Shown here: piece by piece, positions 39,260 to 48,867 of the stretch
How the letters are laid out: each line of letters begins with the position of its first letter
Numbering within the stretch: position 1 is the stretch's first letter
DNA from: Actinopolyspora saharensis
Lineage (GTDB): Bacteria > Actinomycetota > Actinomycetes > Mycobacteriales > Pseudonocardiaceae
Direction of reading: 5' to 3'
Length of the DNA: 64,000 bases
Assembly: GCF_900100925.1 (NCBI RefSeq)
Contig: NZ_FNKO01000002.1
Span: 496,001 to 560,000, forward strand
Translations under genes and position numbers: made by a program
Notes under the pieces: model-generated
What the model was told of the DNA's origin: nothing
What the model saw: only the letters and a program-made list of their open reading frames with translations
Databases searched by the model: none

Positions 39260-39463
39260 CTACGACACGATCGGGTGACGGTCAACACATGATCGGTGCT
39301 CGACTTCCCGAGTGACACCCCGTGTTCCGCTCGCCGGAAATCGGAGGTCACTCGGCATTCGAGAGGCAAAGCACGGGCGACACGGTCAACTACTCAACGA
39401 ATTCACCACGTCCCGACCGACTCGTTCAACTCGGGGAGCCCCTCGACCGGCTAGTTTGCCGTC

Positions 39464-39871
39464 ATGTCCATCGAATTCAGCGCCGTCGGCATGGTCGCCG
39501 ACGACATGGCGCAAACGCTGGCCTTCTACCGGCGGCTCGGTTTGGACCTGCCCGCCTCCGCCGACGCGGAGGCCCACGTGGAGGCCGCCCTGCCCACGGG
39601 AGTTCGACTCATGTGGGACAGGGCGGACGCGGTGTGGACGACCGAGCCCGATCAGGAACCGTCCTCCGACAGGCACCGCATCGCCCTGGCCTTCGACTGC
39701 GGTTCGCCGGAGGGCGTCGACAGCACGTACGCGGAGCTCACCGCGGCGGGCCACCGGGGACACCACGCTCCCTGGGACGCACCGTGGGGACAGCGCTACT
39801 CGACCGTGCTCGACCCCGATGGCAACCACGTCGACCTGTTCGCCAACCTGCCGGACCGAACGGACGGCTGA
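39464..39871 (+). CDS. VOC (glyoxalase/bleomycin-resistance) family protein
   Basis: 135-aa single-chain vicinal-oxygen-chelate fold: FSAVGMVADDMAQTLAFYRRLGLDLP opening and C-terminal YSTVLDPDGNHVDLFANLP. Function beyond the fold cannot be told. The ATG has no Shine-Dalgarno; TAGTTT stands 6 nt upstream, suggesting a leaderless transcript. Divergent from the symporter. Confidence 0.88.
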   Translation: MSIEFSAVGMVADDMAQTLAFYRRLGLDLPASADAEAHVEAALPTGVRLMWDRADAVWTTEPDQEPSSDRHRIALAFDCGSPEGVDSTYAELTAAGHRGHHAPWDAPWGQRYSTVLDPDGNHVDLFANLPDRTDG

Positions 39872-40005
39872 AACTCACCCGGCGGTTCGACGGGGCGGAC
39901 CGGACGAGCCCTGCCCGTCCGGTGAGACGTTCCCGGCGGCCCCGTGTGGGGACGGCCGTGAACCGAGGGGCGGAGCGGTTCCGCCCCTCCGGTGGGATCA
40001 ACCGA

Positions 40006-41355
40006 TCACTTCCACGGAAGCGTTCCGCCGGGGACGGGAGCGTTCGGATCGTACGGAGCCCTGGTGAACACGAAGGTGTTCAGATCGATGTGGGCGGGGG
40101 TGCCGTCCGCGGAACGGACGACGCGCAGCGGCTCCCCGCGGTGGTAACCGTCCAGACCGATCCAGGTCTCCTCCCCCGCGTAGCGGAACCTCGAGGTCCT
40201 GCCCGGCCCCTTCCAGGCCGACAGCTGGAGCAGCCCGTCCGGCAGCACCCGCATCAGGTGCGGAATCGGTCCCCAGTACCACAGCCCGGTCAGCGCCAGC
40301 GTCTCCTCCGAGACCTCGGTGCTCGGATGCCACTCCGGTGGGATGCGCGGTTCGTGCTCGGCGAGCACGTCCAGCAGATCGGTGGCCAACGCCCCCACCC
40401 CGGAGGTGGTGTTGGCCAGGAAGACCACCCCGGTCGCCTCCTCCGGATCGGCCAGCACGTTCGCGAGGAACCCCGGCATCGACCCGCCGTGCCCGACAAG
40501 CCTGCGCCCCCGGTGGCGCGCCAGCTGCAGACCGAGTCCGAACCCCCGGCTCCACTCGGCACCGTCGTCCACGCTGGCCGGTTGGCGCATCTCGGCCAGC
40601 GTGTCGGGGTGCAGCACCTCACCGGTCTCGCCCATGAGGAAGCGCAGCCAGCGGACCATGTCGTCCACAGTGGACCAAAGTTGTCCGGCGGGGGCCATCG
40701 CCGCCGCGTCCTCGGCCGGCTCCGGCTGAAGCACGTCGGCCCACGGGTGCACGGCCAGTCCTGGAGCGTAGGGCTCCACCGGCTCCATCGTCGTGCGCCG
40801 CATGCCGAGCGGATCGAGGATCTCCCCGCGAAGCGCGGTGGCGAAGTCCTCACCGCGCAGCCGCGCGACGAGCTCGCCCAACAGCCCGAACGCCGTGTTG
40901 GAGTAGTGCAGGACGTGCCTGGGTTCCTCGCGCAGCTGCGCATCGTCCACCGAGGCGACGAACCTCTCCGGGGTGTCGCCGGGAACGCGCTCCCACCACT
41001 GCCCCGCCGGTTCGGAGCTCAACCCGCTGTTGTGCGCCAGCAGCTGCCAGATCGGGCGATCGTCCACAACGGTTCCCGGGACGTGGTCGCCGAAGCGATC
41101 GGACAGCTCCAACCGCCCCTCGTCGCGCAGGCGCAGCACCAGCACGGCCACGAACGTCTTGGTGATGGAACCGATGCGGTACTGCGTGTTCGCCGTGGGC
41201 GGTTCGGTGCGCACCGATCCCCGGCCGTCCACCCAGAGGGTCTCACCGTCGCGGACCAGCCCGGCGATCAACGAGGGAACACGGTTCTGGGACTGCTCGA
41301 CGGCCAGTCGCCGCAACAGGGCGCGTCGAGTCGTGGGCAGCAGTTCGCTCGGCAT
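40006..41355 (-). CDS. Serine hydrolase (class C beta-lactamase fold)
   Basis: 449 aa from the ATG encoding MPSELLPTTRR. Active-site motifs: S63-x-x-K66 in IGSITKTF, Tyr-x-Asn in HYSNTAFG, and HGG in VGHGGSMPG. A C-terminal roughly 100-residue beta-rich extension follows (LTGLWYWGPIPHLM onwards), seen in D-aminopeptidase/esterase-like members. No signal peptide, so more likely an esterase or peptidase than a secreted beta-lactamase. Single gene, divergent from metE. Confidence 0.88.
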   Translation of the reverse strand: MPSELLPTTRRALLRRLAVEQSQNRVPSLIAGLVRDGETLWVDGRGSVRTEPPTANTQYRIGSITKTFVAVLVLRLRDEGRLELSDRFGDHVPGTVVDDRPIWQLLAHNSGLSSEPAGQWWERVPGDTPERFVASVDDAQLREEPRHVLHYSNTAFGLLGELVARLRGEDFATALRGEILDPLGMRRTTMEPVEPYAPGLAVHPWADVLQPEPAEDAAAMAPAGQLWSTVDDMVRWLRFLMGETGEVLHPDTLAEMRQPASVDDGAEWSRGFGLGLQLARHRGRRLVGHGGSMPGFLANVLADPEEATGVVFLANTTSGVGALATDLLDVLAEHEPRIPPEWHPSTEVSEETLALTGLWYWGPIPHLMRVLPDGLLQLSAWKGPGRTSRFRYAGEETWIGLDGYHRGEPLRVVRSADGTPAHIDLNTFVFTRAPYDPNAPVPGGTLPWK

Positions 41356-41624
41356 GAGGACATGCTTCCGCGCGGGAGCTCCCGTTCGCAAGTTCACCCG
41401 CGGCACCGACCCGTAAAGTGTGCCACTCGACTCCCCCGAGGCGCGACGCCTTTCCGCTCAGCTCGGCGAAACCCGGGCGGAGCGCGCTGTGACCGAGAAT
41501 ACACCGGAAGTCGAAATCGCTGCCGAAACGCCTCGCCCGCCCCCTCCACCGGCCTGGGCCGAACCACGGGGGACTTGCCAAACCACGCCGAGCGCGCAAC
41601 CATGCGTGCATCGGTGGTTCACCA

Positions 41625-41840
41625 GCGGTGACGAGAACGTCCCGCCCGGTGAGGCAAGAGGGAACCCGGTGCGAATCCGGGACTGCCCCGCAGCGGTGAG
41701 TGGGAACGAACGCCGTCCCCACGCGGTCGACGAGGATCGCGTTCGGAGCACGGCACTGGACGGGAGAACCGCCCGGGAAGCCGACGGCGAGTAGGAGAAC
41801 CGGCCGGGCCGGTAATGCCCACGAGTCCGAAGACCTGCCA
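41625..41840 (+). promoter_or_regulatory. Cobalamin riboswitch
   Basis: Leader of metE with the conserved adenosylcobalamin aptamer blocks in order: AGAGGGAACCCGGTGCGAAT, CCGGGACTGCCCCGCAGCGG, GCACTG (B12-box-type CACTGG), CCCGGGAAGCCGACGG and the closing AGTCCGAAGACCTGCC. Cobalamin binding normally shuts the downstream gene off. About 150 nt separate the aptamer from the metE start, room for the expression platform. The left boundary is approximate. Confidence 0.92.
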
Positions 41841-41988
41841 TCGATGCGCACTCCGGTGCGCGAGTCCGGGGCCTCGCGGGAAGGCCGGCAGGACGGCGGG
41901 TCGTACGCTCCCACGCGACCACGACACCTGTGCCACTTTCCTCGAGGCCTCCGGCCAACCATGCCGTCGAGCTCGCGAGGAGAGAGCT

Positions 41989-44280
41989 TTGACCAGCCAA
42001 ATCGGATCCACCGTACTCGGCTATCCCCGCATCGGGCCGCGCCGTGAGCTCAAACGGGCGCTGGAGAGCTACTGGTCCGGTGAGACCGACCGGGCCCGGC
42101 TGCGCGAAACGGCCGGGCAGTTGCGCGCGCGAACCTGGCGGAGGCTGCACGAGGCCGGACTCGGATCCGTCCCGAGCAACACGTTCTCCTACTACGACCA
42201 GGTGCTGGACACCGCCGTGACGCTCGGGGCGGTTCCCGAGCGCTACCGCGATCTCGGTCGCGACCCGCTGGACACCTACTTCGCGATGGCCCGCGGAGCG
42301 GAGTCCACACCTCCGTTGGAGATGACGAAGTGGTTCGACACCAACTACCACTACCTCGTACCCGAGATCGGCCCGGACACCCGGTTCGGCCTCTCCGACC
42401 GCACCCCGGTCGAGCGGTTCCGGGAGGCCCGTGAACTGGGAATCACCACCCGGCCGGTGCTCATCGGGCCGTTGACGTTCCTGCTGCTGGCCAAGAGCAC
42501 CGCGGAGGCCCCCGCCTCCTTCTCCCCCGCGGATCGGCTGGACGACCTGCTGCCGGTCTACGCCGAACTGCTGGAGGAGCTGCACCGGGCGGGCGCCGAA
42601 TGGGTGCAGCTGGACGAGCCCGCCTTCGCCGCGGACCGCAGTTCGGCCGAACTGGACAGGCTGCGCACCGCCTACGCGCGGCTGGGCGGACTGTCCACCA
42701 GGCCGAAGCTGTTCGTGCCGACCTACTTCGGCGACCCCGGCGAGTCCCTCGGAGTGCTCGCCTCCGCTCCGATCGAGGCCGTCGGGGTGGACCTCGTCGC
42801 GGGTTCGACCACGCCCGACGTGCTTTCCGGCCTGACCGGACTGCGGAACAAGACGCTGGTCGCCGGGCTCGTCGACGGTCGCAACATCTGGCGCTGCGAC
42901 CTCGACGAGGCCCTCTCCACCGCGGCCACCCTGCTCGGCGTCGCCGGTGAGGTCTCGATCGGGACCTCCTGCTCGCTGCTGCACGTCCCCCACGACGTCT
43001 CGGCCGAACGCGAGATCGACCCGCAGGTCAAGTCGTGGTTGGCCTTCGCCGAGCAGAAGGTCGAGGAGGTCGTGCTGCTCGACCGCGCGCTGCACGAGGG
43101 CCGTCACGTCGTTCGCGAGCAGCTCGACAGGGGGCGTGCCGCGGTCGAGGACCGCCGGGCCGCGGCCAGGTCGCGCGACGAGCGGGTGCGCTCGCGCACC
43201 TCGGAGCTGCGTCCCGAGCACGCGCGGCGTGGCGACCCCGCGAAGCGGCGTGCGGAGCAGCAGCGGGCGCTCGACCTGCCGCCGCTGCCGACCACCACGA
43301 TCGGTTCCTTCCCGCAGACCTCCGAGGTGCGCGGGGCACGCGCGCGGTTCCACAACGGCCGGATCGACCGGGCCACCTACGAGTCCGCGATGACCGGCGA
43401 GATCCGCCGTGTGATCGACCTGCAGGAGGAGCTCGGGCTCGACGTGCTCGTGCACGGCGAACCCGAGCGCAACGACATGGTTCAGTACTTCGCCGAGCAC
43501 TTGGAGGGCTTCGTCAGCACCGAGAACGGCTGGGTGCAGTCCTACGGTTCGCGGTGCGTGCGGCCGCCGATCCTGTTCGGCGACGTCTCGCGCCCCGAGC
43601 CGATCACCGTCGGGTGGACGGAGACGGCCCGCAGCATGACCGACAAACCGGTGAAGGGCATGCTCACCGGTCCCGTCACCATCCTCGCCTGGTCCTTCGT
43701 CCGGAACGACCAGCCGCTGGCCGAGACCGCGAACCAGGTGGCCATGGCCATCCGCGACGAGGTGGTCGACCTCGAGTCGGCTGGTGTCGGCGTGGTGCAG
43801 GTGGACGAACCCGCGCTGCGCGAGCTGCTGCCGTTGCGCTCCGAGCAGCACGCGCAGTACCTGGACTGGGCGGTGCGCTCCTTCCGGCTGGCCACCTCGG
43901 GGGTCAGCGACTCCACCCAGATCCACACCCACCTGTGCTACTCGGAGTTCGGTGAGGTCATCAACGCGATCGTGGACCTGGACGCGGACGTGACCAGCCT
44001 GGAGGCGGCGCGCTCCAGGATGGAGGTGCTGGACGACCTCAACTCGGTCGGTTTCGCCAACGGGGTGGGGCCGGGTGTCCACGACATCCACTCCCCGCGG
44101 GTCCCCGAGGTGGACGAGATCGAGAAGCTGCTGCACGCGGCGCTGGAGGCCGTCCCGGCCGAACGCCTCTGGGTCAACCCGGACTGCGGGCTCAAGACCC
44201 GCGGCTACGAGGAGGTGAAAGCGGCGCTGGGCAACGTGCGCACCGCTGCGCGGCGGGTGCGTGACTCGCTGAGCACCTGA
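41989..44280 (+). CDS. metE: Cobalamin-independent methionine synthase
   Basis: Transfers methyl from methyltetrahydrofolate-polyglutamate to homocysteine using zinc. 763 aa with the N-terminal domain starting [20 protein letters not shown] and the C-terminal catalytic domain; zinc ligands in [10 protein letters not shown] and [16 protein letters not shown] start with GAGGAGAGAGC just upstream. Controlled by the cobalamin riboswitch, implying the strain prefers a B12-dependent enzyme when the vitamin is available. Confidence 0.97.
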   Translation: MTSQIGSTVLGYPRIGPRRELKRALESYWSGETDRARLRETAGQLRARTWRRLHEAGLGSVPSNTFSYYDQVLDTAVTLGAVPERYRDLGRDPLDTYFAMARGAESTPPLEMTKWFDTNYHYLVPEIGPDTRFGLSDRTPVERFREARELGITTRPVLIGPLTFLLLAKSTAEAPASFSPADRLDDLLPVYAELLEELHRAGAEWVQLDEPAFAADRSSAELDRLRTAYARLGGLSTRPKLFVPTYFGDPGESLGVLASAPIEAVGVDLVAGSTTPDVLSGLTGLRNKTLVAGLVDGRNIWRCDLDEALSTAATLLGVAGEVSIGTSCSLLHVPHDVSAEREIDPQVKSWLAFAEQKVEEVVLLDRALHEGRHVVREQLDRGRAAVEDRRAAARSRDERVRSRTSELRPEHARRGDPAKRRAEQQRALDLPPLPTTTIGSFPQTSEVRGARARFHNGRIDRATYESAMTGEIRRVIDLQEELGLDVLVHGEPERNDMVQYFAEHLEGFVSTENGWVQSYGSRCVRPPILFGDVSRPEPITVGWTETARSMTDKPVKGMLTGPVTILAWSFVRNDQPLAETANQVAMAIRDEVVDLESAGVGVVQVDEPALRELLPLRSEQHAQYLDWAVRSFRLATSGVSDSTQIHTHLCYSEFGEVINAIVDLDADVTSLEAARSRMEVLDDLNSVGFANGVGPGVHDIHSPRVPEVDEIEKLLHAALEAVPAERLWVNPDCGLKTRGYEEVKAALGNVRTAARRVRDSLST

Positions 44281-44296
44281 CTCCGCGCTCAACCGA

Positions 44297-44332
44297 CCCC
44301 GTGCCCGCTCGATCTCACGAGCGGGCACGGGG
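44297..44332 (+). terminator. Strong hairpin after metE
   Basis: Perfect 15-bp stem CCCCGTGCCCGCTCG / CGAGCGGGCACGGGG with a 6-nt loop, 16 nt past the metE stop. No U-tract, as usual in high-G+C actinomycetes. Confidence 0.85.
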
Positions 44333-44375
44333 ATCGAGCGGAGGGTTGTGCTGATCACGTCGTCGGGGAGTTGGC

Positions 44376-45350
44376 ATGATTGAGCGGATGAACTCCGAGT
44401 ACGACCGAGTGGACGTTCGCGGTGCGGTCGGCTTCGTTCTGATCGCCTACATCCCGGCGTGGTTGCTGACCCTGCCGCTGTGGCTTTCCGGCGAGGGGCT
44501 GAACTCGACCTGGTACCCGCCCCTGTTGATCGCCATGATGTTCATGCCCAGCGTCGCCGCCCTGGTGACGAGCAGGTGGATCAGCCCGAGCAGGCGCGTG
44601 CTGCGCGAGATCGGCATCACCCACCCGCGCGGAGTGCGCGGGTGGTGGAAGTACGGCCTGCTCGGTTGGTTCGGCGCGCCGCTGGCGATGATGCTGACGC
44701 TGGTCGTCGGATGGGCGTTGACCGTCTACGACGCGCGCTGGCTGGACTTCACGGACCTGCCGGGACAGCTGCAGTTCGCCCTGACCGAGCAGACCCCGGA
44801 CTCCGCGATCACCAGCCTGCTGCTCCTGCTGGTGAACGTGTTCGTGTTCGGGTGGCTCAACGTCGTTCCCGCCGCAGGCGAGGAACTGGGGTGGCGCGGT
44901 TACCTGAACAGGGCGCTGCTTCCGCTGGGACAGCCGGGGGCGTTCCTGGTCACCGGAGTGCTGTGGGGACTGTGGCACGCCCCGCTGCTGCTGCTCGGCT
45001 ACAACTACCCCGCCGTGCCCAGCGTGGCCGCCTTCCTGCTGATGACCGTCTTCTGCGTGCTGGTCGGCACGCTGCTGGGCTGGCTGCGGCTGGCCTCCGG
45101 CAGCGTCTGGCCCGCCGCGATCGCGCACGGCTTCCTCAACGCCGCGGCGCTGCTGCCCACGGTGTTCAACGCACCGGGCGAGCCGGTCTCCAACGTCTCG
45201 GTGGGGCTGCTCGGCTGGACCGGCTGGATCGTGCTGGGACTGCTGATCCTGCTGCTGATCGCGCTGCAGAAGCTCCCGGTGCGACTTCCCGCGCGCGAGG
45301 TGGACGAGCCGGGGATCAGCCGTGGCGTTCCCCGCTTCCACCACCGCTGA
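44376..45350 (+). CDS. CPBP-family intramembrane glutamic endopeptidase
   Basis: 324-aa membrane protein with about eight hydrophobic segments and the three CPBP (ABI) motifs: E169-E170-x-x-x-R174 (AAGEELGWRG), the GLWHAP histidine (H201) and H251-x-x-x-N255 (AIAHGFLNA). GGGGAG five nt before the ATG. Such proteases process prenylated proteins or act in bacteriocin self-immunity; the role here is unknown. Repeat family A begins just past its stop. Confidence 0.92.
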   Translation: MIERMNSEYDRVDVRGAVGFVLIAYIPAWLLTLPLWLSGEGLNSTWYPPLLIAMMFMPSVAALVTSRWISPSRRVLREIGITHPRGVRGWWKYGLLGWFGAPLAMMLTLVVGWALTVYDARWLDFTDLPGQLQFALTEQTPDSAITSLLLLLVNVFVFGWLNVVPAAGEELGWRGYLNRALLPLGQPGAFLVTGVLWGLWHAPLLLLGYNYPAVPSVAAFLLMTVFCVLVGTLLGWLRLASGSVWPAAIAHGFLNAAALLPTVFNAPGEPVSNVSVGLLGWTGWIVLGLLILLLIALQKLPVRLPAREVDEPGISRGVPRFHHR

Positions 45351-45370
45351 TCGAAGCGTTCCGCTCGCCC

Positions 45371-45510
45371 TTGCCGCAGGTGCTCGCTGGGCGGAACCTT
45401 CTCGCGGGCTCTCGCTGCGGCGCGGCCCGACATCGTGTAGGTGGCTACCCGATGTCGGGCCTTCCTCGCGAGAGCACCACGGGAGAGCCCGCGACGGTGC
45501 CGACTGCCGG
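45371..45510 (+). repeat. Hairpin repeat element, family A (copy 5, opposite orientation)
   Basis: Outer arms are inverted relative to the other copies (left arm now GGAACCTTCTCGCGGGCTCT, right arm CTCGCGAGAGCACCACGGGA), matching its position 3' of a plus-strand gene. The core at 45426-45459, arms CCCGACATCGTGTAG / CTACCCGATGTCGGG, pairs with one T-C mismatch and no G-T pairs. It begins 75 nt past the CPBP stop. Confidence 0.85.
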
Positions 45511-45563
45511 GGTGGCGAGCCGCGGCCGCGCGAGCTTGCTCGGGTGGCGCGTCGAGGGGACCG

Positions 45564-47696
45564 TCAGTCGCCGCGCACCTTCGGCAGCTGCTTGACCGGC
45601 TTGCCCTCGTGGATCTTCTTCATCGCGGGGTAGAAGGTCCGGGCCGGGATCGTCCCGCCGTAGAGGTTGCCCGCCGAGTCCCCGCACTGGTACGGCGGGG
45701 CGCTGCCGTTGACGCAGATCCCCTCCGGACTACCGCCGGTGGAGTAGGTCATCACGGCCCCGGCCATCTGCGGGGTGGCCCCGACCAGCACCGCCGAGCG
45801 GTAGTTCTGGGTGGTTCCCGTCTTGGCCATCAGCGGGCGGTTCCACCCCGCTTCCTTGGCGGCCGCGTGCGAGGTGCCTCCCGGCTTGTGGTCGTCGCCC
45901 AGTCCCTGCGCCAGCCCGTGCGCGGTGTGCGGTGAGACCACCTGCTCGCAGGACTGCCCCTTGAGCCCGACCGGGTCACCGTTGCGATCGGTCATCGAGG
46001 TCACCGGAGTGGGCGGACACCACTTTCCGTCGCTGGCGATGGTGGCCATCACGTTGGACAGCTCCAGCACGCTCACCGAGTCCACGCCCAGCGTGAACGA
46101 GCCCTTGTCGTGCTGCTTGATCGCCTCCGCGTGGGTCGGCTCGCCTTCCTCCAGCGAGTAGCCGTTCTCGTCCACCTCGGTCATGCTGCGGCGCAGCCCG
46201 AGCTTGGTCGCCATGTCCACGGCGTTGTCCAGCCCGACCTTTTCCAGCAGCATCACGAACCCGGTGTTGGGCGAGGTCGCCAGCGCCTCCTGCAGGGTTC
46301 TGGAACCCGGACTCACGCCCTCGGCGTTGTGCACCGTCCACGCCTTCCCACCGCCGAACGCGTGGGTGGTGTACTCGGCGGGCACGGGGATCTCGTCGTA
46401 CGGGCTCATGCCCTGCTGGATGGCGGCGGCCGCGGTGAAGATCTTGAACACCGATCCCGCACCCCAGGGTTGAACCTTGCTGACGATGTCGTAGGCCGTC
46501 TGCCCCTCGCTGGCGTCGTTGCCGAAGTCCTTGTTGGCCACCAGCGCGCGAACCTCGTGCTTGTCCTGGCCGGGCTCGACGATCGCCATCGGATTTGCCG
46601 CCTCGTCGGAGCGCTTCGGAATCTGCGCCTCTGCCGCCTTCTTGGCCGCCTTGGTCGCCTTCGGGTCCAGCGTGCTGCGGATGGTGTAGCCGCCCTGGTC
46701 CAGTTCCTTGTCGCTGAATCCCGCGCGGTTCAGGTAGTCGCGCAGGTAGGTGCAGAAGAAGCCGTTGGTGGCACTGCCCCCGGCGCCGATGCAGCTGCTC
46801 GGCGGACGGCCGAGCGGATCCAGCACCCCGAGCGGTTTCTTCTTGGCCCGCTCGGCGTCCTCCTCGGTGATGCGGATCCCGTTGTCCGGGCTGGCCATCC
46901 GGTCGATCACCATGTTGCGCCGGTGCTTGGCGTCCTCGGGGTTCACGTTCGGGTTGAGCGCTCCCGGGGCGTTGACCAGCGCGGCCAGCAGCGCCGACTG
47001 CGAAACGGTCAGCTTGTCCGGCGTGGTGCCGAAGTAGGTCTGCGCGGCGGCTCCCACCCCGAAGGTCTGGTTGCCGAAGGGCACCACGTTGAGGTAGGAG
47101 GTCAGGATCTCCTCCTTGGACATGGTGCGTTCCAGTTCCACCGCGAGTCGCGCCTCGCGCAGCTTGCGCGCGACGGTGGTCTCCTTCGCGTCGTGCCGCT
47201 CCATCTTGCTGTCCGCAGCCACGTGCACCAGGTAGTTCTTCACGTACTGCTGGGTCAGGGTGGAGGCGCCCTCCTCCACCGAGCCGCTGCTGACGTTGGT
47301 GGCGAGCGCGCGCATGGTGCCCTGCCAGTCGACACCGTTGTGCTCCCAGAACCGCTTGTCCTCGATCGCGGTGATCGCGGACTTCATGGTCTTCGAGATC
47401 TTGCCCGGGGGAGTGGGAATCCGGTAGTCGTCGTAGAAGTAGGCGATCGGATCGCCGTTCCTGTCCAACACCTTGGTGGTCAACGGCATTCGCGCCTTTT
47501 GGAGCGATTTGGACATTCGCGACATGGCCGAGGTGGTCTCGTTCACCGCCGCCCCGGCGCCGAGAGCCGCGGGCAGCATGAGGCTGGCCACCAGCACCCC
47601 GGCGAGTACGCAAAGTCCGAACAGTTTCAACAGCACGCCACCGCGCCGCACGCCAGCCCCAATCACGCTCGTGTACACGGAGCAGAGCATCGACAT
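45564..47696 (-). CDS. Class A penicillin-binding protein
   Basis: Bifunctional cell-wall synthase, about 710 aa. One N-terminal membrane anchor (about residues 20-48), a GT51 glycosyltransferase domain (AITAIEDKRFWEHNGVDW, EGASTLTQQYVKNYL, ALLAALVNAPGALNP) and a transpeptidase domain with SVFK, SPN and KTGTTQNY motifs. The start is the least certain part; I use the ATG encoding MSMLCSVYTSVIG. Convergent with the CPBP gene. Confidence 0.94.
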   Translation of the reverse strand: MSMLCSVYTSVIGAGVRRGGVLLKLFGLCVLAGVLVASLMLPAALGAGAAVNETTSAMSRMSKSLQKARMPLTTKVLDRNGDPIAYFYDDYRIPTPPGKISKTMKSAITAIEDKRFWEHNGVDWQGTMRALATNVSSGSVEEGASTLTQQYVKNYLVHVAADSKMERHDAKETTVARKLREARLAVELERTMSKEEILTSYLNVVPFGNQTFGVGAAAQTYFGTTPDKLTVSQSALLAALVNAPGALNPNVNPEDAKHRRNMVIDRMASPDNGIRITEEDAERAKKKPLGVLDPLGRPPSSCIGAGGSATNGFFCTYLRDYLNRAGFSDKELDQGGYTIRSTLDPKATKAAKKAAEAQIPKRSDEAANPMAIVEPGQDKHEVRALVANKDFGNDASEGQTAYDIVSKVQPWGAGSVFKIFTAAAAIQQGMSPYDEIPVPAEYTTHAFGGGKAWTVHNAEGVSPGSRTLQEALATSPNTGFVMLLEKVGLDNAVDMATKLGLRRSMTEVDENGYSLEEGEPTHAEAIKQHDKGSFTLGVDSVSVLELSNVMATIASDGKWCPPTPVTSMTDRNGDPVGLKGQSCEQVVSPHTAHGLAQGLGDDHKPGGTSHAAAKEAGWNRPLMAKTGTTQNYRSAVLVGATPQMAGAVMTYSTGGSPEGICVNGSAPPYQCGDSAGNLYGGTIPARTFYPAMKKIHEGKPVKQLPKVRGD

Positions 47697-48063
47697 CGGG
47701 TTCCGGAACAAACCGCGCCCTCGAAACCGGCGAGGGCCGTGGAACCCACGAGGGATCGTGGCGCCGGGTCGGATCGGGCACCGTCCCGATTCCCCGTCGT
47801 CGCTCAGCCACTTTGATATCACATCCCCGCCCGCCACAACTCCGCTGTGCACCCGTTCACGAGCCCGTGCGCCGGAGGAACCACCGGAGCGGTGACGCGG
47901 CGGTGACCGAAATCACCTCGCAGCGGCGTGGAGCGGGGACGCGGAAAGATCGCTTCGCGGAACACGGTGGACGCACGCGCGGATACACTGAGCGAGTCAA
48001 CACCGTCCGCAGCGGACCGGTTGGGCGGTCAACGACCGGTGCGCGCATCCAGTCGGAGGCAGC
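47697..48063. other. Divergent intergenic region
   Basis: 367 nt between the penicillin-binding protein and the small helical protein. A -10-like TACACT (47984-47989) precedes the latter by about 75 nt. No repeat or further gene is evident. Confidence 0.4.
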
Positions 48064-48447
48064 ATGACCGACCCGTTCCTCGAATCCGTCGCAGCCGCGC
48101 TCGCCGGACAGGCGGCCGCGGCACTCGGCAGTGCCGGTTCGGCCGCGCTGACCAAGGTGCGCGAACTGCTGCGCGGAAAGTCCGAAGAGGACCCGGAAAC
48201 CGCCGCGGCGTTGGAGGCGGCCGATGACCGCCCGGCCGATCACCCGAAGGTAGCCGCGCTGGCGCACCGCCTGGACCGGCTGGAGTCCGACGACGGCGAG
48301 TTCTCCGCGAAGCTGCGCGCGGAGGGCGCCCCGATCCACCAGGAACTGGCCGGCTCCGGAAACCACGCGGTCAACAACCAGTTCTCCGGAACGGCCAACA
48401 ACGTCGTGCAGGGCAGTCAGTTCGGCAGGATCGAGTTCAACGGCTGA
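48064..48447 (+). CDS. Small helical protein with amyloid-motif-like C-terminus
   Basis: 127 aa. Residues 1-90 are Ala/Leu/Glu-rich and predicted helical, opening with an amphipathic stretch (DPFLESVAAALAGQAAAAL). The last 30 residues change character: Asn/Gln/Gly-rich with paired NN steps and NNVVQGSQFGRIEF, which resembles RHIM/BASS-type amyloid signalling motifs (V-Q-G-x-x-x-G pattern) found at the ends of actinobacterial proteins thought to act in regulated cell death. That resemblance is by eye. GGAGGCAGC upstream of the ATG. No NLR-type partner gene is adjacent. Confidence 0.8.
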   Translation: MTDPFLESVAAALAGQAAAALGSAGSAALTKVRELLRGKSEEDPETAAALEAADDRPADHPKVAALAHRLDRLESDDGEFSAKLRAEGAPIHQELAGSGNHAVNNQFSGTANNVVQGSQFGRIEFNG

Positions 48448-48682
48448 CGCCCCGGACCCGCTCCGGGGGCGATCCTCGCACCGGTGTGCCCCGGACACGT
48501 CGTTCGGAGCGGTTGGTCCGCTGCGAAACCCACCGAGCGAACCGAGCCGACGCGAACCCTCAAACAAGAACTCCCGGTAAAGAGCTCACTCCACCCCAAG
48601 CGCTCTGAGCCTGCGCAACCGGCACCGCCGCGGGGCAACCGAGCCGCCACGAAACCCGGACGGGAACTCCCGAGCAGGGCAC
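48448..48682 (-). repeat. Repeat tail fragments
   Basis: Partial family A tail (CGCTCTGAGCCTGCGCAACC at 48601-48620 followed by GGCACCGCCGCGGG) and an upstream segment near 48530-48560 with GAGCGAACCGAGCCGACG, similar to 25088-25110 and 55172-55190. No hairpin core. Together with copy 3 this fills the 420-nt convergent gap. Confidence 0.55.
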
Positions 48683-48859
48683 CACCCCAACGCGAACGCT
48701 GTGAGCCCACGCAACCAGCACCGCCGCGGGTTCTCTCGTGGTGCTCTCGCAAGGACGGCCCCGACGTTGTGTAGGTCGCTACCCGATGTCGGGGCACCCG
48801 CAGCGAGAGCCCGCGAGAGGTTCCGCCAGGCGACCCGCCAAGCAACCGGCCACGCCGAC
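48683..48859 (-). repeat. Hairpin repeat element, family A (copy 3)
   Basis: Core 48760-48793 with one extra compensated pair (C48759-G48794): arms CCCCGACGTTGTGTAG / CTACCCGATGTCGGGG. Outer arms CTCTCGTGGTGCTCTCGC / GCGAGAGCCCGCGAGAGG. The core ends 74 nt past the stop of the minus-strand membrane-protein gene. A one-base length change relative to copies 1 and 2 breaks any shared reading frame. Confidence 0.85.
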
Positions 48860-48867
48860 TCGGACAC

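Noticed and set aside
40006-41355. Beta-lactamase resistance gene
   Set aside because: Active-site motifs fit the wider serine-hydrolase family, there is no signal peptide, and a C-terminal extension typical of esterases/peptidases is present; resistance cannot be inferred.
41458-44358. Open frame of over 900 codons on the strand opposite metE
   Set aside because: A by-product of G/C-biased third codon positions; the plus-strand metE has family motifs, riboswitch and ribosome-binding site, the antisense frame has none. The same applies to long frames opposite rho, the gntP-type gene, ureC and argS.
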